A DNA stretch of 64,000 nucleotides, taken from PALSA-1004 sp963829085. Its GTDB lineage: Bacteria; Pseudomonadota; Gammaproteobacteria; Burkholderiales; SG8-41. Shown here one piece after another: positions 52,963-62,346 of the stretch (positions within the stretch are counted from its first letter, which is position 1; each line of letters opens with the position of its first letter). A program made the translations under genes and the position numbers. The DNA is taken from contig CAWHHJ010000015.1 in NCBI GenBank assembly GCA_963829085.1, positions 248,001 through 312,000 of the forward strand, read 5' to 3'. The notes beneath the pieces are model-generated. The model was not told the origin of the DNA, did no database searches, and saw only the letters and a program-made list of their open reading frames with translations.

Positions 52963-54889
52963 GGCTTACGCTCCAGCGCGAGAATTTCAGCCGCCTCGCG
53001 GCGCGTCGGCCAGAACCATGCGATCAGCGCGATGGTGACGGGAATGCTTGCCCACACTACGGCCCATGGCGTGAAGATCGACGAGATGAACAGGTACCGT
53101 TACCGCAATCGCAGTCAGAAGCGGCCATATCGTCGGGCGCGGAAAAGCCATGCGATGGTCCAGCGCTGCATCCTGTACCGTGGTAATCAGAAGCTCGGGC
53201 GTGTCGTATGAAAGGCCGTGCACATGGCCCTTTATTCCCGATGCTTCCCACAACGGCTCGCGTCCGCCGATAACAGGGATGCGCGCAAAGTTATAGGGCC
53301 GGGGAGGGGAGTCGGTCGCCCACTCCAGCGTTGAAGCACCCCACGGGTTCGCGGGCGTAGCGGCTCTGCTGCGGTAGCTGATCACAACGTTGACAACGAA
53401 CAGCACCATGCTGACCGCGATCATCGCTGCACCAATCGTCGCGACCAGATTGAGCTCGTTCCAGCCCATGTCTGCGGGATAGGTGTAGACGCGGCGCGGC
53501 ATCCCTTTGAGGCCGAGCACATGCATCGGGAAGAACGCGACGTTGAAGCCGATGAAGAAGAGCCAGAAATTCCAGCGTCCAAGGTGCTCGCTCAGCATGC
53601 GGCCGGTGATCTTGGGAAACCAGTAGTAGATCGCGCCGAACAGTGGAAACACGGCGCCGCCGATAAGCACGTAATGTAGATGTGCGACTACGAAGTATGT
53701 GTCGTGAATCTGCAGGTCGAGCGGCACCGACGCGAGCATCAAACCGGTCATGCCGCCGATCAGCAGGATGACAAAGAATGCAAGCACGAACAAAAGCGGT
53801 GTGCGCAGATTGAGGCGTCCGAGCCACAGCGTAGCAATCCAGCAAAAAATCTGCAGCGCTGTCGGTATGGCGATGATCATGCTTGCGGCGGTGAAGAAGC
53901 TTTTGCCGAGTTCCGGAATCTGGGTGGCAAACATGTGATGCACCCACAAACCGAACGAGAGAAACGCGGTGGCAACGAGCGATAGCACCATCACCGGGTA
54001 GCCAAAAACCGGCCGGCGCGCGAATGTGCTGATCACGCTGGACATCATGCCGAGCGCCGGTATGAAGATGAAATAGACTTCCGGGTGGCCGAAAAACCAG
54101 AACAGGTGTTGCCACAGTATGGCGTCGCCGCCCTCGGCCGGATTATAAAAGTGGGTGCCGACGAGCCGATCGGTGATCAGCGCGGTACTCGCAAACATGA
54201 CCGAGGGCATTGCAAACATGATCATGAATGCCGTCACCAGCATGGCCCATACGAAGAGCGGAATTCGATTGAGCGTCATGCCGGGCGCGCGCAGCTTGAA
54301 GACGGTCGTAATGATCTCGATCGAGACCAGCAACCCGCGACACTTCCGTGAACGTGATCAATTGCGCCCAGAAGTCGGAACGCTTTCCGGCGCTGTACTC
54401 AGGCCCCGCAAGCGGCACGTAACTGAACCATCCTGCGTCGGGGCCCGCATTCACCATGAGTGCGCCGAAGAGCATGAGTCCGCCAAACAGATAGATCCAG
54501 TAGGCGAACGCATTCATGCGCGCAAACGCGATGTTGCGCGTCCCGACCATGATGGGAACAAAATAAACAGCCATCGCCTGCATGACCGGCACGGCGAACA
54601 GAAACATCATCGTCGTCCCGTGCACCGTGAAGAGCTGGTTATAGAGATCGGGTCCGACGACGGTATTTGCAGGCCGCGCCAATTGCAGCCGCATGATCGC
54701 CGCCAGTATTCCCGCCGCGGCGAAGAAACACATCGCTGTTACGATGAAACGACGCCCGATCGTTTTGTGATTGACGCTTTTTAACCAGCCATAGAAACCG
54801 GGCTCGTCGCCCCACGCGCGTTCGAGTCTCGCCTGTTGATCGGGCGATAGCGCCGAAATTCCCGTTATCGCATCGCTTCCGGCGCTCAT
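52959..54889 (-). CDS. ctaD: Cytochrome c oxidase subunit I, two frameshifts
   Basis: About 643 residues across two lesions. The catalytic subunit with heme a, heme a3 and CuB. Ligand-bearing blocks: FTVHGTTMMFLFAVP (heme a His), WFFGHPEVYFIFIPALG (CuB His, cross-linked Tyr), VHHMFA (CuB His pair) and HDTYFVVAHLHYVLIGG (hemes). One extra base lies near 54334 (SRV, then LLVSIEIITTV), and one near 53094, beyond which the correct frame reads LFISSIFTPWAVVWASIP to the stop at 52959. As printed, the frames end at 54143 and 52987. The ATG at 54889 overlaps the subunit II stop. Confidence 0.88.
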
Positions 54890-55905
54890 TTCAACCCGCT
54901 CAGATAGGCGACAAGCGCGCGCAAATCTTCTTCCGCCAGTGCCGTCGCCGGCATGTTGACCCCCGGCTTTATCTTTTGCGGATCGGCGATCCAGTTCTTG
55001 AGATTGTCGGGCGTGTTGGGCAGTGCGCCTGATGCAAGGGTGGGTCGGCTCGCAACATGAGTCAGATCGGGCGCTTTGCGTGCGTTGGCAGTCGTGCCCT
55101 GTATGGCGTGGCACATCATGCACGTCGAAGTCAGAAAGACCTGCTGGCCCTGAGTGCGCAAGGCGTCGGTCGGTGCCGCAGCCGACGCGACCTGCGCCTG
55201 CTTCCATTTATCGAAGTCCGCGGCTGGTTCTGCCGTGACGACCAACGCCATATAGGCGTGCTGATAGCCGCAGAATTCAGCGCACTGTCCGCGATACGTT
55301 CCCGGGCGATCGGCACGCAGCTGAATGATCGAATCGCGACCCGGAATCATATCCTTCTTGCCGTGCAGATTCGGCACCCAGAAGCTGTGGATGACATCAT
55401 CTGCTTTGAGCGTGATGGTGACCGGCCGCCCGACCGGAATGTGCAGCTCGTTCGCAGTGCTGAATTCTTTGCTCGAATCGGCGTCGGTATAGCGCACTTC
55501 CCACCACCACTGATGACCGGTCATCTCGAGGCTTATGCCGTTGTCGAGCGGCAAGTGCGCAAGCGCTCGGTCTGTGGCGACGCTGGCGACGAGCAGGCCG
55601 AATAGTCCGATCACCGAAATCACTGCAGCGACGATCACGCTGCGCGACGCACCGCGCTCCTCGCGCAAAGGCGCCTCAGGGTCGGGCGGTGTCTCTTCAT
55701 TGCCGCGCGGCGCCCGCCACAGCGGAATCAGAAATGCTATCAGCACCGCTGCACTCACGATTGTCGTAACGGCAAGCATCACGAGCCACAGCAAATGTAT
55801 GTGCGCGGCCTGCACGCCGCCTGGATCGCGCGCGTCCTGCGCCCATGCAGCGAATGCAGGCTGCGCAAGCGCCAGGCATGAAAACAAAAAAACAATGCGC
55901 TTCAT
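54886..55905 (-). CDS. ctaC: Cytochrome c oxidase subunit II fused to a cytochrome c domain (caa3 type)
   Basis: A protein of 339 residues, intact. A signal peptide (to AQPAFAA) and two membrane helices precede the CuA domain, with ligands His173 (VIHSFW), Cys208 and Cys212 (CAEFC), His216 and Met219. The C-terminal 90 residues are a cytochrome c domain with the heme site CMMCH (Cys262, Cys265, His266). The fusion identifies a caa3-type oxidase that takes electrons directly from its own cytochrome. Stop and next ATG overlap (ATGA), as do its own start and the preceding gene. Confidence 0.93.
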   Translation of the reverse strand: MKRIVFLFSCLALAQPAFAAWAQDARDPGGVQAAHIHLLWLVMLAVTTIVSAAVLIAFLIPLWRAPRGNEETPPDPEAPLREERGASRSVIVAAVISVIGLFGLLVASVATDRALAHLPLDNGISLEMTGHQWWWEVRYTDADSSKEFSTANELHIPVGRPVTITLKADDVIHSFWVPNLHGKKDMIPGRDSIIQLRADRPGTYRGQCAEFCGYQHAYMALVVTAEPAADFDKWKQAQVASAAAPTDALRTQGQQVFLTSTCMMCHAIQGTTANARKAPDLTHVASRPTLASGALPNTPDNLKNWIADPQKIKPGVNMPATALAEEDLRALVAYLSGLK

Positions 55906-56444
55906 CGCTGCGACGACGGCGGTGTGCTGCTCATGCGCGGATTTTCGTTGTCGCGCCGCCCCTCCGGTGTGCCCGTCTGCATCGTGTCACTGCGTCCGGG
56001 CGCAGCGTCGCTTGGTACCAGCCCGCTCATCGAGCGGACATAAGCGACGAGCTGCCACAATTGCTCGTCCGTAATACGGCCGCGGAAGGAGGGCATGCCG
56101 TTCGGCCGGCCTTCCAGTATCGTGGCGTAAATATTTGCGGGCTCTGAACCGTAGACCCATTCGCTATCCATGAGTGCCGGACCAATCGCACCGCCGCCAT
56201 GCGCATGGCAGCCGACGCAGTTGAACCAGGAAAATAAACGCTTGCCTTGCGAGATGGCGAATGCGTTCTCCTGGTAATGCGGATCGTATCCGCGCGATGG
56301 GTTCGATTGTCCCGGCTGCAGGCCGCTCATCGTGACTGTGACCGACTTCGACGTAGGGGAGGATGACTCGAAGCGGCGCGCTTCGCGTTCACAAGCCGAT
56401 AAGATGACGGCGAGCGCGAGCGCGGCAACGACGAACTGCTTCAT
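55902..56444 (-). CDS. Lipoprotein cytochrome c, single heme
   Basis: A protein of 180 residues. A lipobox LSAC gives a lipid-anchored Cys18. The heme site is CVGCH (Cys76, Cys79, His80). Later MPSFRGRITDEQLWQLVAYVRSMSG provides the axial Met and the C-terminal helix. A Ser/Arg-rich tail follows. It lies between the XoxJ-like gene and the oxidase genes and overlaps both by four bases, so it is the natural electron carrier from the dehydrogenase to the oxidase, in the role of XoxG. That role is inference from position. Confidence 0.87.
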   Translation of the reverse strand: MKQFVVAALALAVILSACEREARRFESSSPTSKSVTVTMSGLQPGQSNPSRGYDPHYQENAFAISQGKRLFSWFNCVGCHAHGGGAIGPALMDSEWVYGSEPANIYATILEGRPNGMPSFRGRITDEQLWQLVAYVRSMSGLVPSDAAPGRSDTMQTGTPEGRRDNENPRMSSTPPSSQR

Positions 56445-57301
56445 TGCGCGTTCTCCGGCTGATCTATCCTGCCGACTTGCGGAATCCCGAACGACGCCAG
56501 GATGGCATCGATGTCAGCATGCCGCCGGGTGATGATTGCGTCGAGCTCGTTGCGCAATCCCGGATCGTCTTTACGTACGCCCATCGATATCGAAAATTCG
56601 AACGGTACGCCTTCGAGTCCGCGCGGCGCGACCGCTTCAGACATTGCCAGCTCAACGTCTTGCTTGCGCGCGTAGTAAACGGCCTGGGGTCCCCACACGA
56701 TTGCGACATCGAGATCGCCTGACGCAAGCGCGTGTATAAGGCGCTCCGCCTGTGGCGTGTCACCGTACAGCGGGTAGCCCGAAACGTTGCGTGATATGCG
56801 GAGGTAGGAGAGTGCATGCGCGGGAGGCGATGCTGCCCCTTCATCTCCGATAAGCGGTATGCCAATTCGCAGTTCGCGCATCGCCGGCGCGTCGAACGAC
56901 GTTGGAACGCCGCTGGCTGCGCGGGATACGAACATGTAAGCCGATCTGTAATAAGGCTGCGTCGTGAGTAAGGCGCCGAACTCGTGCGGCACGCCCAGCA
57001 CCACGTCGCACAAGCCCGCGCCCAGCGTTTTGCGCACGAACCCGCGCTGCAAGGGTAGCCATGCGTATTGCAAATCCGCATGCAATTCTTGAGCGAGCAG
57101 GCGCGCGATCCGGTTCTCGTAACCGCTCTCCTCGCGACTCGAGTAGGGAAGATTGTCGGGATCGGCGCAGACGCGAAGTTGTCTTGCGTCGCCGTACGCA
57201 GGGTCTGCGATCGACGCAACGCAGGCGACAAGTGCAGCTATCAGGCCACGCGCTAGAGAAGTCCCGCCACGCACAGGCCGGCTAGGGCAGCGCGAAGACA
57301 T
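56441..57301 (-). CDS. XoxJ/MxaJ-like periplasmic substrate-binding protein
   Basis: About 286 residues when begun at MSSRCPSRPV, which gives a basic, then hydrophobic signal peptide ending at ADPAYGDA. The longer frame to 57409 lies inside the dehydrogenase gene and is not supported. It matches the family of quinoprotein-dehydrogenase-associated periplasmic binding proteins: LRVCADPDNLPYSSREESGYENRIARLLA near the start and DVVLGVPHEFGALLTTQPYYRSAYMFV in the middle. XoxJ-type proteins are thought to help activate their dehydrogenase. It overlaps the dehydrogenase 3' end by 20 bases. Confidence 0.85.
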   Translation of the reverse strand: MSSRCPSRPVRGGTSLARGLIAALVACVASIADPAYGDARQLRVCADPDNLPYSSREESGYENRIARLLAQELHADLQYAWLPLQRGFVRKTLGAGLCDVVLGVPHEFGALLTTQPYYRSAYMFVSRAASGVPTSFDAPAMRELRIGIPLIGDEGAASPPAHALSYLRISRNVSGYPLYGDTPQAERLIHALASGDLDVAIVWGPQAVYYARKQDVELAMSEAVAPRGLEGVPFEFSISMGVRKDDPGLRNELDAIITRRHADIDAILASFGIPQVGRIDQPENAQ

Positions 57302-59048
57302 ACAGCATCCCGCCTTTAGACGTGCGCTGGCGTAAGTCTGCAATCGCGTTAGCCCACCCGGTACCAGCTGAGCTATCGCGCGGATCAAGATCGCCGGCCA
57401 CGATACCACCGGCCCATCCGCCGATGCCTGATAGCACGGCTACATATTGTTTACCGTCGGGACCGGTGTAGCTAATCGGCTGCCCGACAATGCCCGAGCC
57501 CGTTTTGAATTGCCATAAGGGAGAGCCGGTTTTCGCGTCGACCGCTTTGAACCAGCCATCCATAGTTCCGTAGAACACCAGGTCACCTGCAGTTGCCAGA
57601 GCGCCGCTCCACACCGGCAAGTCTTCTTTGATGCTCCATACCTTGCGTCCGGCTTCCGGGTCCCACGCAGTGAATTCGCCGCGATTGCCGCCCGGACCCG
57701 CCGTCATTTTCAGATCGACGCCCACGTACGGCGTACCGGAGATATAGCTGGTCTGGGTAGCGAATGCTTCCTGGCAAAGATTCTGATGCGGTATGTACAA
57801 CCATCGCGTGCGCGGCGAATAAGCCGACGGCTGCCAGTCCTTGGCGCCGGGAGCTGCCGGGCAGATATCGCGTACGACTTTGCCGACCTGCGGCTCCTTG
57901 TCGGGCGCCGTCTGCAGACGGCCGCTCGCAATGTCCACGCCTTTCGAGCTTGTGATATAGCCGAAGGCCTGTGCGCTCAACACTTCGCCTGTCATACGAT
58001 CGAGCAGATACACATAACCATTGCGGTCGGGATGCACGAGTGCCTGGCGCTTGCGGCCACCGATCGTGACATCGATCAAAACATTTTCATTCGTAGCGTC
58101 GTAATCGTGCAGATCATGCGGCGTCATTTGATAGAACCAGCGCGCCTTGCCGCTATCGGCGTCGCGCGCAAACACGCCCGACGTCCATTTGTTATCGCCC
58201 GGGCGCTGCGACGGATTCCATGGTCCCGGGTTAGCCGTGCCATAAAAAATGAGATTCGATTGCGGATCGTATGAAAGAAATCCCCAGACAGTGCCGCCGC
58301 CGATCTTCCACGCCTCCGGAGGCCAGGTCGAGACGCCGAGGTCTTTGCCGCGATCCTGCTGATAGAAAGGTTTGAAGTCGCCGTCGATGAGGACGTCGCT
58401 GTCGGGCCCGGTGCTGAAAGCGCGCCACGCGATTTTGCCGTTGGTTGCGTCGAGCGCTGTGAGCCATCCGCGTACGCCGAATTCACCACCGCTATTGCCA
58501 ACGAATACTTTGTTGCCAACGACCAGCGGCGCCATCGTCATGGTCTCGCCGCGTTTGATGTCGCCTAATTGCGCGCGCCACAACTCCTTGCCGCTTTTCG
58601 CGTCGAGCGCGATGGTCTGATTATCGAGCGTGTTGAAATAAATGCGGCCATCGGCATAAACAGCGCCTCTATTTACGAAATCGCAGCATGCAACACCCTG
58701 CGCCGCGGCAAGCGGCTTCGGTTCGAATTTCCATTTCGCAGGCGCTCCGTCGCGACCCAGGTCGAGGGCATAGACGACGTTGGGATACGGAGTGACGATG
58801 AACATGGTGCCATCGGCAACGATCGGGGCAGCTTCGTGTCCGCGCAGTACGCCCGTGGAAAACGTAAACGCGAGGCGAAGGGTTTTAACGTTGCCGGCGT
58901 TGATCTGTGCCGCGTCGCTGAACCGGGAGTTTGCATAATCCTTGGCCGCCATGGGCCAGTCGGAGGGCTTGGCGGTCTGTGCGGCCGCGATGCTCGGGAC
59001 AAGGATCGTGCCTACTAGCAGGAGCCCAATCGCGGCGATCAGATGCAT
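57282..59048 (-). CDS. PQQ-dependent alcohol dehydrogenase, lanthanide-type active site
   Basis: A protein of 588 residues, intact, with a signal peptide ending near IAAAQ. It oxidises a primary alcohol in the periplasm with pyrroloquinoline quinone. The adjacent-Cys disulfide of the family is Cys121-Cys122 (VACCDFVNRG). Metal ligands are Glu189 (GGEFG) and Asn273 (TANPGPWN). The catalytic Asp315 lies in HDLHDYDATN, and position 317, two residues later, is Asp too. In characterised enzymes this extra Asp marks lanthanide use, whereas calcium enzymes have Ala, Ser or Thr there. No membrane or heme domain. It opens the operon that also encodes its binding protein, cytochrome and oxidase. Methanol, ethanol or a longer alcohol are all possible substrates. 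Confidence 0.92.
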   Translation of the reverse strand: MHLIAAIGLLLVGTILVPSIAAAQTAKPSDWPMAAKDYANSRFSDAAQINAGNVKTLRLAFTFSTGVLRGHEAAPIVADGTMFIVTPYPNVVYALDLGRDGAPAKWKFEPKPLAAAQGVACCDFVNRGAVYADGRIYFNTLDNQTIALDAKSGKELWRAQLGDIKRGETMTMAPLVVGNKVFVGNSGGEFGVRGWLTALDATNGKIAWRAFSTGPDSDVLIDGDFKPFYQQDRGKDLGVSTWPPEAWKIGGGTVWGFLSYDPQSNLIFYGTANPGPWNPSQRPGDNKWTSGVFARDADSGKARWFYQMTPHDLHDYDATNENVLIDVTIGGRKRQALVHPDRNGYVYLLDRMTGEVLSAQAFGYITSSKGVDIASGRLQTAPDKEPQVGKVVRDICPAAPGAKDWQPSAYSPRTRWLYIPHQNLCQEAFATQTSYISGTPYVGVDLKMTAGPGGNRGEFTAWDPEAGRKVWSIKEDLPVWSGALATAGDLVFYGTMDGWFKAVDAKTGSPLWQFKTGSGIVGQPISYTGPDGKQYVAVLSGIGGWAGGIVAGDLDPRDSSAGTGWANAIADLRQRTSKGGMLYVFALP

Positions 59049-59307
59049 GTCATATCGGCGAATAATGCTACTTGGTTGGGATTAAATGCGTGTGGCATCA
59101 AGGGGTCTGTACGAACATGCACCAAACATGACGCTGCAATACTTGTGCACACGTTATGCACAATTCGTTGCCTGCAATGTAATTTTTACTGGATCGGCTG
59201 GTTGCGTAGGAGTAAGTGGACGCGCACGTAAGACAGATGCCTACCGGTGGGCCAAATTCGAGCCCGGGATTAGTCCGTACGGGCTAATAAAACGAGGTAC
59301 GCCAAGG

Positions 59308-59772
59308 TCATAGCGGCTTCGCGACCATCAGATAGAAAACGACGATCAGTGCGATAAATGCGGGTATTCCAAGAGCTATCCACAGGCGGAAGTAGCTCCA
59401 ATAGAGGGCAGGTAAGGCGGACCCGCTCGTGGAAGCGCTCCGCGCGAGCTCGCGCATCCGAAGCTGAAGCCAGACCACCGGAAGCCAGCATAGTCCGGCC
59501 ACGACATAGAGCGCCAACGACCACATGACCCATCGGCTGGTAAGGGGCACCCGCATGAGATGAAGGAGGTAGAAGCCGGTCATTGGCTGCGCGACGACCG
59601 TCGTTGCGGTGAATATCCAGTCCGCAATTACTACGTACTTGATGACGACATATACAACGCGCGGATCCTTGTTCAACGTTGCAAAGAACATGTAGAACGC
59701 AGAGCCGATGCCCGTACCGAACAGGAACGTGGATGAAAGTATGTGCAGCCATTTGACGGTTATGTAATCCAT
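59308..59772 (-). CDS. DUF2269 membrane protein
   Basis: A protein of 154 residues. The start at MDYITVKWLHILSSTFLFGTG is the family N-terminus; the longer frame to 60135 antisense-overlaps the DoxX region. Four helices are visible, with His in helix 1. The ATG overlaps the stop of the fused dehydrogenase/DoxX gene (ATGA), so the two are coupled. Members of this family are often found beside oxidase or SDR-DoxX genes; the function is unknown. Confidence 0.82.
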   Translation of the reverse strand: MDYITVKWLHILSSTFLFGTGIGSAFYMFFATLNKDPRVVYVVIKYVVIADWIFTATTVVAQPMTGFYLLHLMRVPLTSRWVMWSLALYVVAGLCWLPVVWLQLRMRELARSASTSGSALPALYWSYFRLWIALGIPAFIALIVVFYLMVAKPL

Positions 59773-61038
59773 CAGCGGCGCTCCAGTTCGAACAGCAGAT
59801 AAATCGCAATGATGACTGGAAGATTCTTTACCACCGGTCCGTAAGGATGGAGCCAGAACTCCGGCAACCACACGGTGATGATTGCGGTATACGCGATGAT
59901 TACCGCCAGCTGAAGCAACCACAAGAACCGGCGGCGGCGCAGTATGAGCGTTCCTATCCCGAGTGCTATGTCGAGTGCAGCCGCGCCATAAAGCGCAAGC
60001 GGAGCGATCGCGGACGGCACACCCACCCGTGCCAGCAGTGCGTAACTGTCGGTGACTGGATAAAGGCCCATCGACACGACACCGGCTGTTAGCCACACGA
60101 CTGCGATTGAAAGCCTCAAGAGCGGCAACAGCCATGATAGTTGTGCGTTCACGCGCATTTTATTTCGCATGGATGAATCAATAAATCGCGACACAGCGCG
60201 CGGCTCGCGTCCGAGCAGTTCCCGCGTAACGCCGGCGTCGCCAACATTGCCACGCTGGAGCATCTGCCAGGTGTCGTGGTCCAGCAGACCGACCCGGAGC
60301 CTGCGCCGCGATGTCCACGATACGTTTCGGCACGCTAATAAAAATCGGCTTGCCAAGGCTGAGCGCCCGCCGCAATTCGCCGAGATACTGCTTCAAGGAC
60401 ACCGGCTCAGGTCCGACGAGCGGCAGCCGCTGGCCTGAACAAATATCGCTCTCGACGAGCGGCAGCAATGCATCAATCAGGTCGTCGATGTAGATCGGTT
60501 GTATGCGCTGCTGACCGCCAGCCGGCAGAGGGATGACGGGCAGACTGGCCAACATCGTAAAGAGCTGCGCGCTTGCACCATCCGGACCAAACACCAATGA
60601 CGGCTGGATGACTACGGCGCGGCCATTGATCGCGAGCAACTGATCGTCGGCCCGCCGCTTGGTTAAGTGATAGCGGCTTCGGGCGTCGCGATCTGCGCCG
60701 AGTGCGGAAATCTGGATAACTCGAATGCGAAGTGCAGCGCACGCAGCGAACAGCGCTGCAGGTCCGCGAATGTGCACGCGCTCGAAGTTTTGTGCGCCCG
60801 TTTCACTGATGATGCCGACCGCATTGATGACAACGTCGATGCCCTTGAGCCGGTCCTGCCATTGTTCGACGGCGATGTCGTCCATAAAGTCGACCGGCAT
60901 GTGCGCTACACGGCCGTTCTCCGTTTCGAGCGCGTGTGATTCGCGCGTCCCTGCTATTACAGTGTGTCCGGCCCGCATGAGCGCCGGCACCAGGTGCCGG
61001 CCGATAAATCCACTCGCACCGGTGACAAGAACGACCAT
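59772..61038 (-). CDS. NAD(P)-binding SDR fused to a DoxX-like membrane domain, frameshifted
   Basis: About 420 residues across one lesion. The N-terminal half is an atypical SDR of the epimerase type (VTGASGFIGRHLVPALMRAGH; ISALGADRDARSRYHLTKRRAD; PSLVFGPDG). The C-terminal 130 residues form four membrane helices of the DoxX-like type, with WLTAGVVSMGLYPVTDSYALLARVG and LYGAAALDIALGIGTLIL. An extra base near 60300 shifts the frame between DIAAQ and LRVGLLDHDTW. As printed, the first part runs on to 60178. A fusion of the same two domains is known in proteobacteria. It starts the minus-strand run, divergent from 61151. Confidence 0.82.
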
Positions 61039-61150
61039 ATCAACTCAATTGCACGCCGGGCTGCGATAGATCTCTCGCAGGAACTCAACGACACATCGCC
61101 GGTCGGAAGTGGCGGGCGTGGACAGCTTCATAGTCATTCGAGGTGATGTG

Positions 61151-61600
61151 ATGTGGCAAGAACTGATGAAGCGCGCAGCAATATCCGGGACGATTGCGAG
61201 CATCGCCTCTACGCTGGCGCTTGGAGTACGCGGTCATGCCGAACAGTCGGACGCGAGCGGTCCCGTCAATGGCCCGAGCCAGTGGATCTGGGGACGCGGC
61301 GCCGCTCGACGCAGAGGCGTGGGACGTCATACGCTTGTCGGTTATCTGATTCATCATGCTATGTCTGTGTTATGGGGCACGGTGTTTGAGAGTTTTCACA
61401 CCCGACGTACATCGGGCGTGCGGCATGTGGTGCTTCGCGCGATGGCAATAACGGCAATCGCATATATCGTAGATTTCAAAGTCGTGCCAAAGCGATTCTC
61501 GCCCGGGTTTGAAAAGCAGCTTTCGACGTCGTCCCTGACGCAAATCTACGGTGCATTCGCGCTGGGGCTCGTCGCCAGCGCACTGCTTCGCCGGAGGTAA
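61151..61600 (+). CDS. Small hypothetical membrane protein
   Basis: About 149 residues from the ATG at 61151, which follows GAGGTGA at 61140-61146. One helix lies near residues 8-25, and others near 62-78, 90-105 and 128-145. A conserved-looking central part, GPVNGPSQWIWGRGAA and GYLIHHAMSVLWGTVFE, then VPKRFSPGFEKQLS, resembles a family of small membrane proteins of unknown function in soil proteobacteria. The earlier start at 61109 lacks a ribosome binding site. Confidence 0.68.
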   Translation: MWQELMKRAAISGTIASIASTLALGVRGHAEQSDASGPVNGPSQWIWGRGAARRRGVGRHTLVGYLIHHAMSVLWGTVFESFHTRRTSGVRHVVLRAMAITAIAYIVDFKVVPKRFSPGFEKQLSTSSLTQIYGAFALGLVASALLRRR

Positions 61601-61803
61601 ACGCAAAGAAGAATAGCGCCTTCGACGCTCCCGAAATGTCGGAGCGCTCCCAGCGTCTATGTCAGACTCACGCGATGAGCGTCCTGCCGTGGCCGGCGCG
61701 CCTACGCGAGGATCAGACGGAAACCCGTAGCACTCCCTCCGCTCTCGGCTCACTGTAGTATGCATTCAGCATTCTCAAACAACCACTTCAACGAAGGATC
61801 AGC

Positions 61804-62251
61804 ATGCGTTACTCCAGCCAGTGTCGCCGGACACCCGATTCATCCGATGCTCGTTACCGTGCCCATCGGACTGTGGCTCTTCTCGTTTGTGTGCGACTTG
61901 ATATTGCTGAAGAGTGAGAACCCGGACCTATGGGAGACGCTTGCTTTTTACGCGATGGCGGGTGGGGTCATAGGCGCGCTCGCAGCGGCGATACCCGGCA
62001 CCATCGACATGCTTTCTCTGTCGGGTCGGCCGCGCAAGACGGCGCAGATCCATATGGGAATAAACCTCGCGGTCGTGGCTTTGTACGCGGTCAATCTGTG
62101 GCTGCGTCTGCACGGCTCGGACGACGAGGTAGAGAAGGGACCGATAATCATGTCTGCCGTTACCGTGGTCATGCTCGCGATTTCAGGTTGGCTTGGCGGA
62201 CACCTGGTGTACCGGCATGGAGTTGCGGTCAACACGACCAATGACGATTGA
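61804..62251 (+). CDS. DUF2231 membrane protein, start frameshifted
   Basis: About 148 residues. Family start: the ATG at 61804 after GAAGGA, then, if one T of 61809-61810 is dropped, TPASVAGHPIHPMLVTVPIGLW, the DUF2231 N-terminus with its His pair. Four membrane helices follow, with PGTIDMLSLSGRPRKTAQIHMGIN. As printed, the open frame reaches back to 61760 with an unrelated N-terminus. Proteins of this type are inner membrane and some bind heme. Function unknown. Confidence 0.8.
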
Positions 62252-62346
62252 TTTCCGAGCCGATGGTCGGCTCGCGGAGCGCGTCACATCGCCCGCCATC
62301 AGCGATAAATCAACAAAGCGGGCAACCGGGAATGGCTGAGGTGGCG

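Noticed and set aside
56280..56320. GGTTCGATT, resembling a tRNA T-loop
   Set aside because: It lies inside the cytochrome c gene and no acceptor stem or cloverleaf can be drawn around it.
57302..57409. Longer N-terminus for the XoxJ-like protein
   Set aside because: It would extend into the dehydrogenase gene, and the signal peptide follows only from the Met at 57301.
59773..60135. N-terminal extension of the DUF2269 protein
   Set aside because: It overlaps the DoxX helices in another frame; the family start at 59772 fits.
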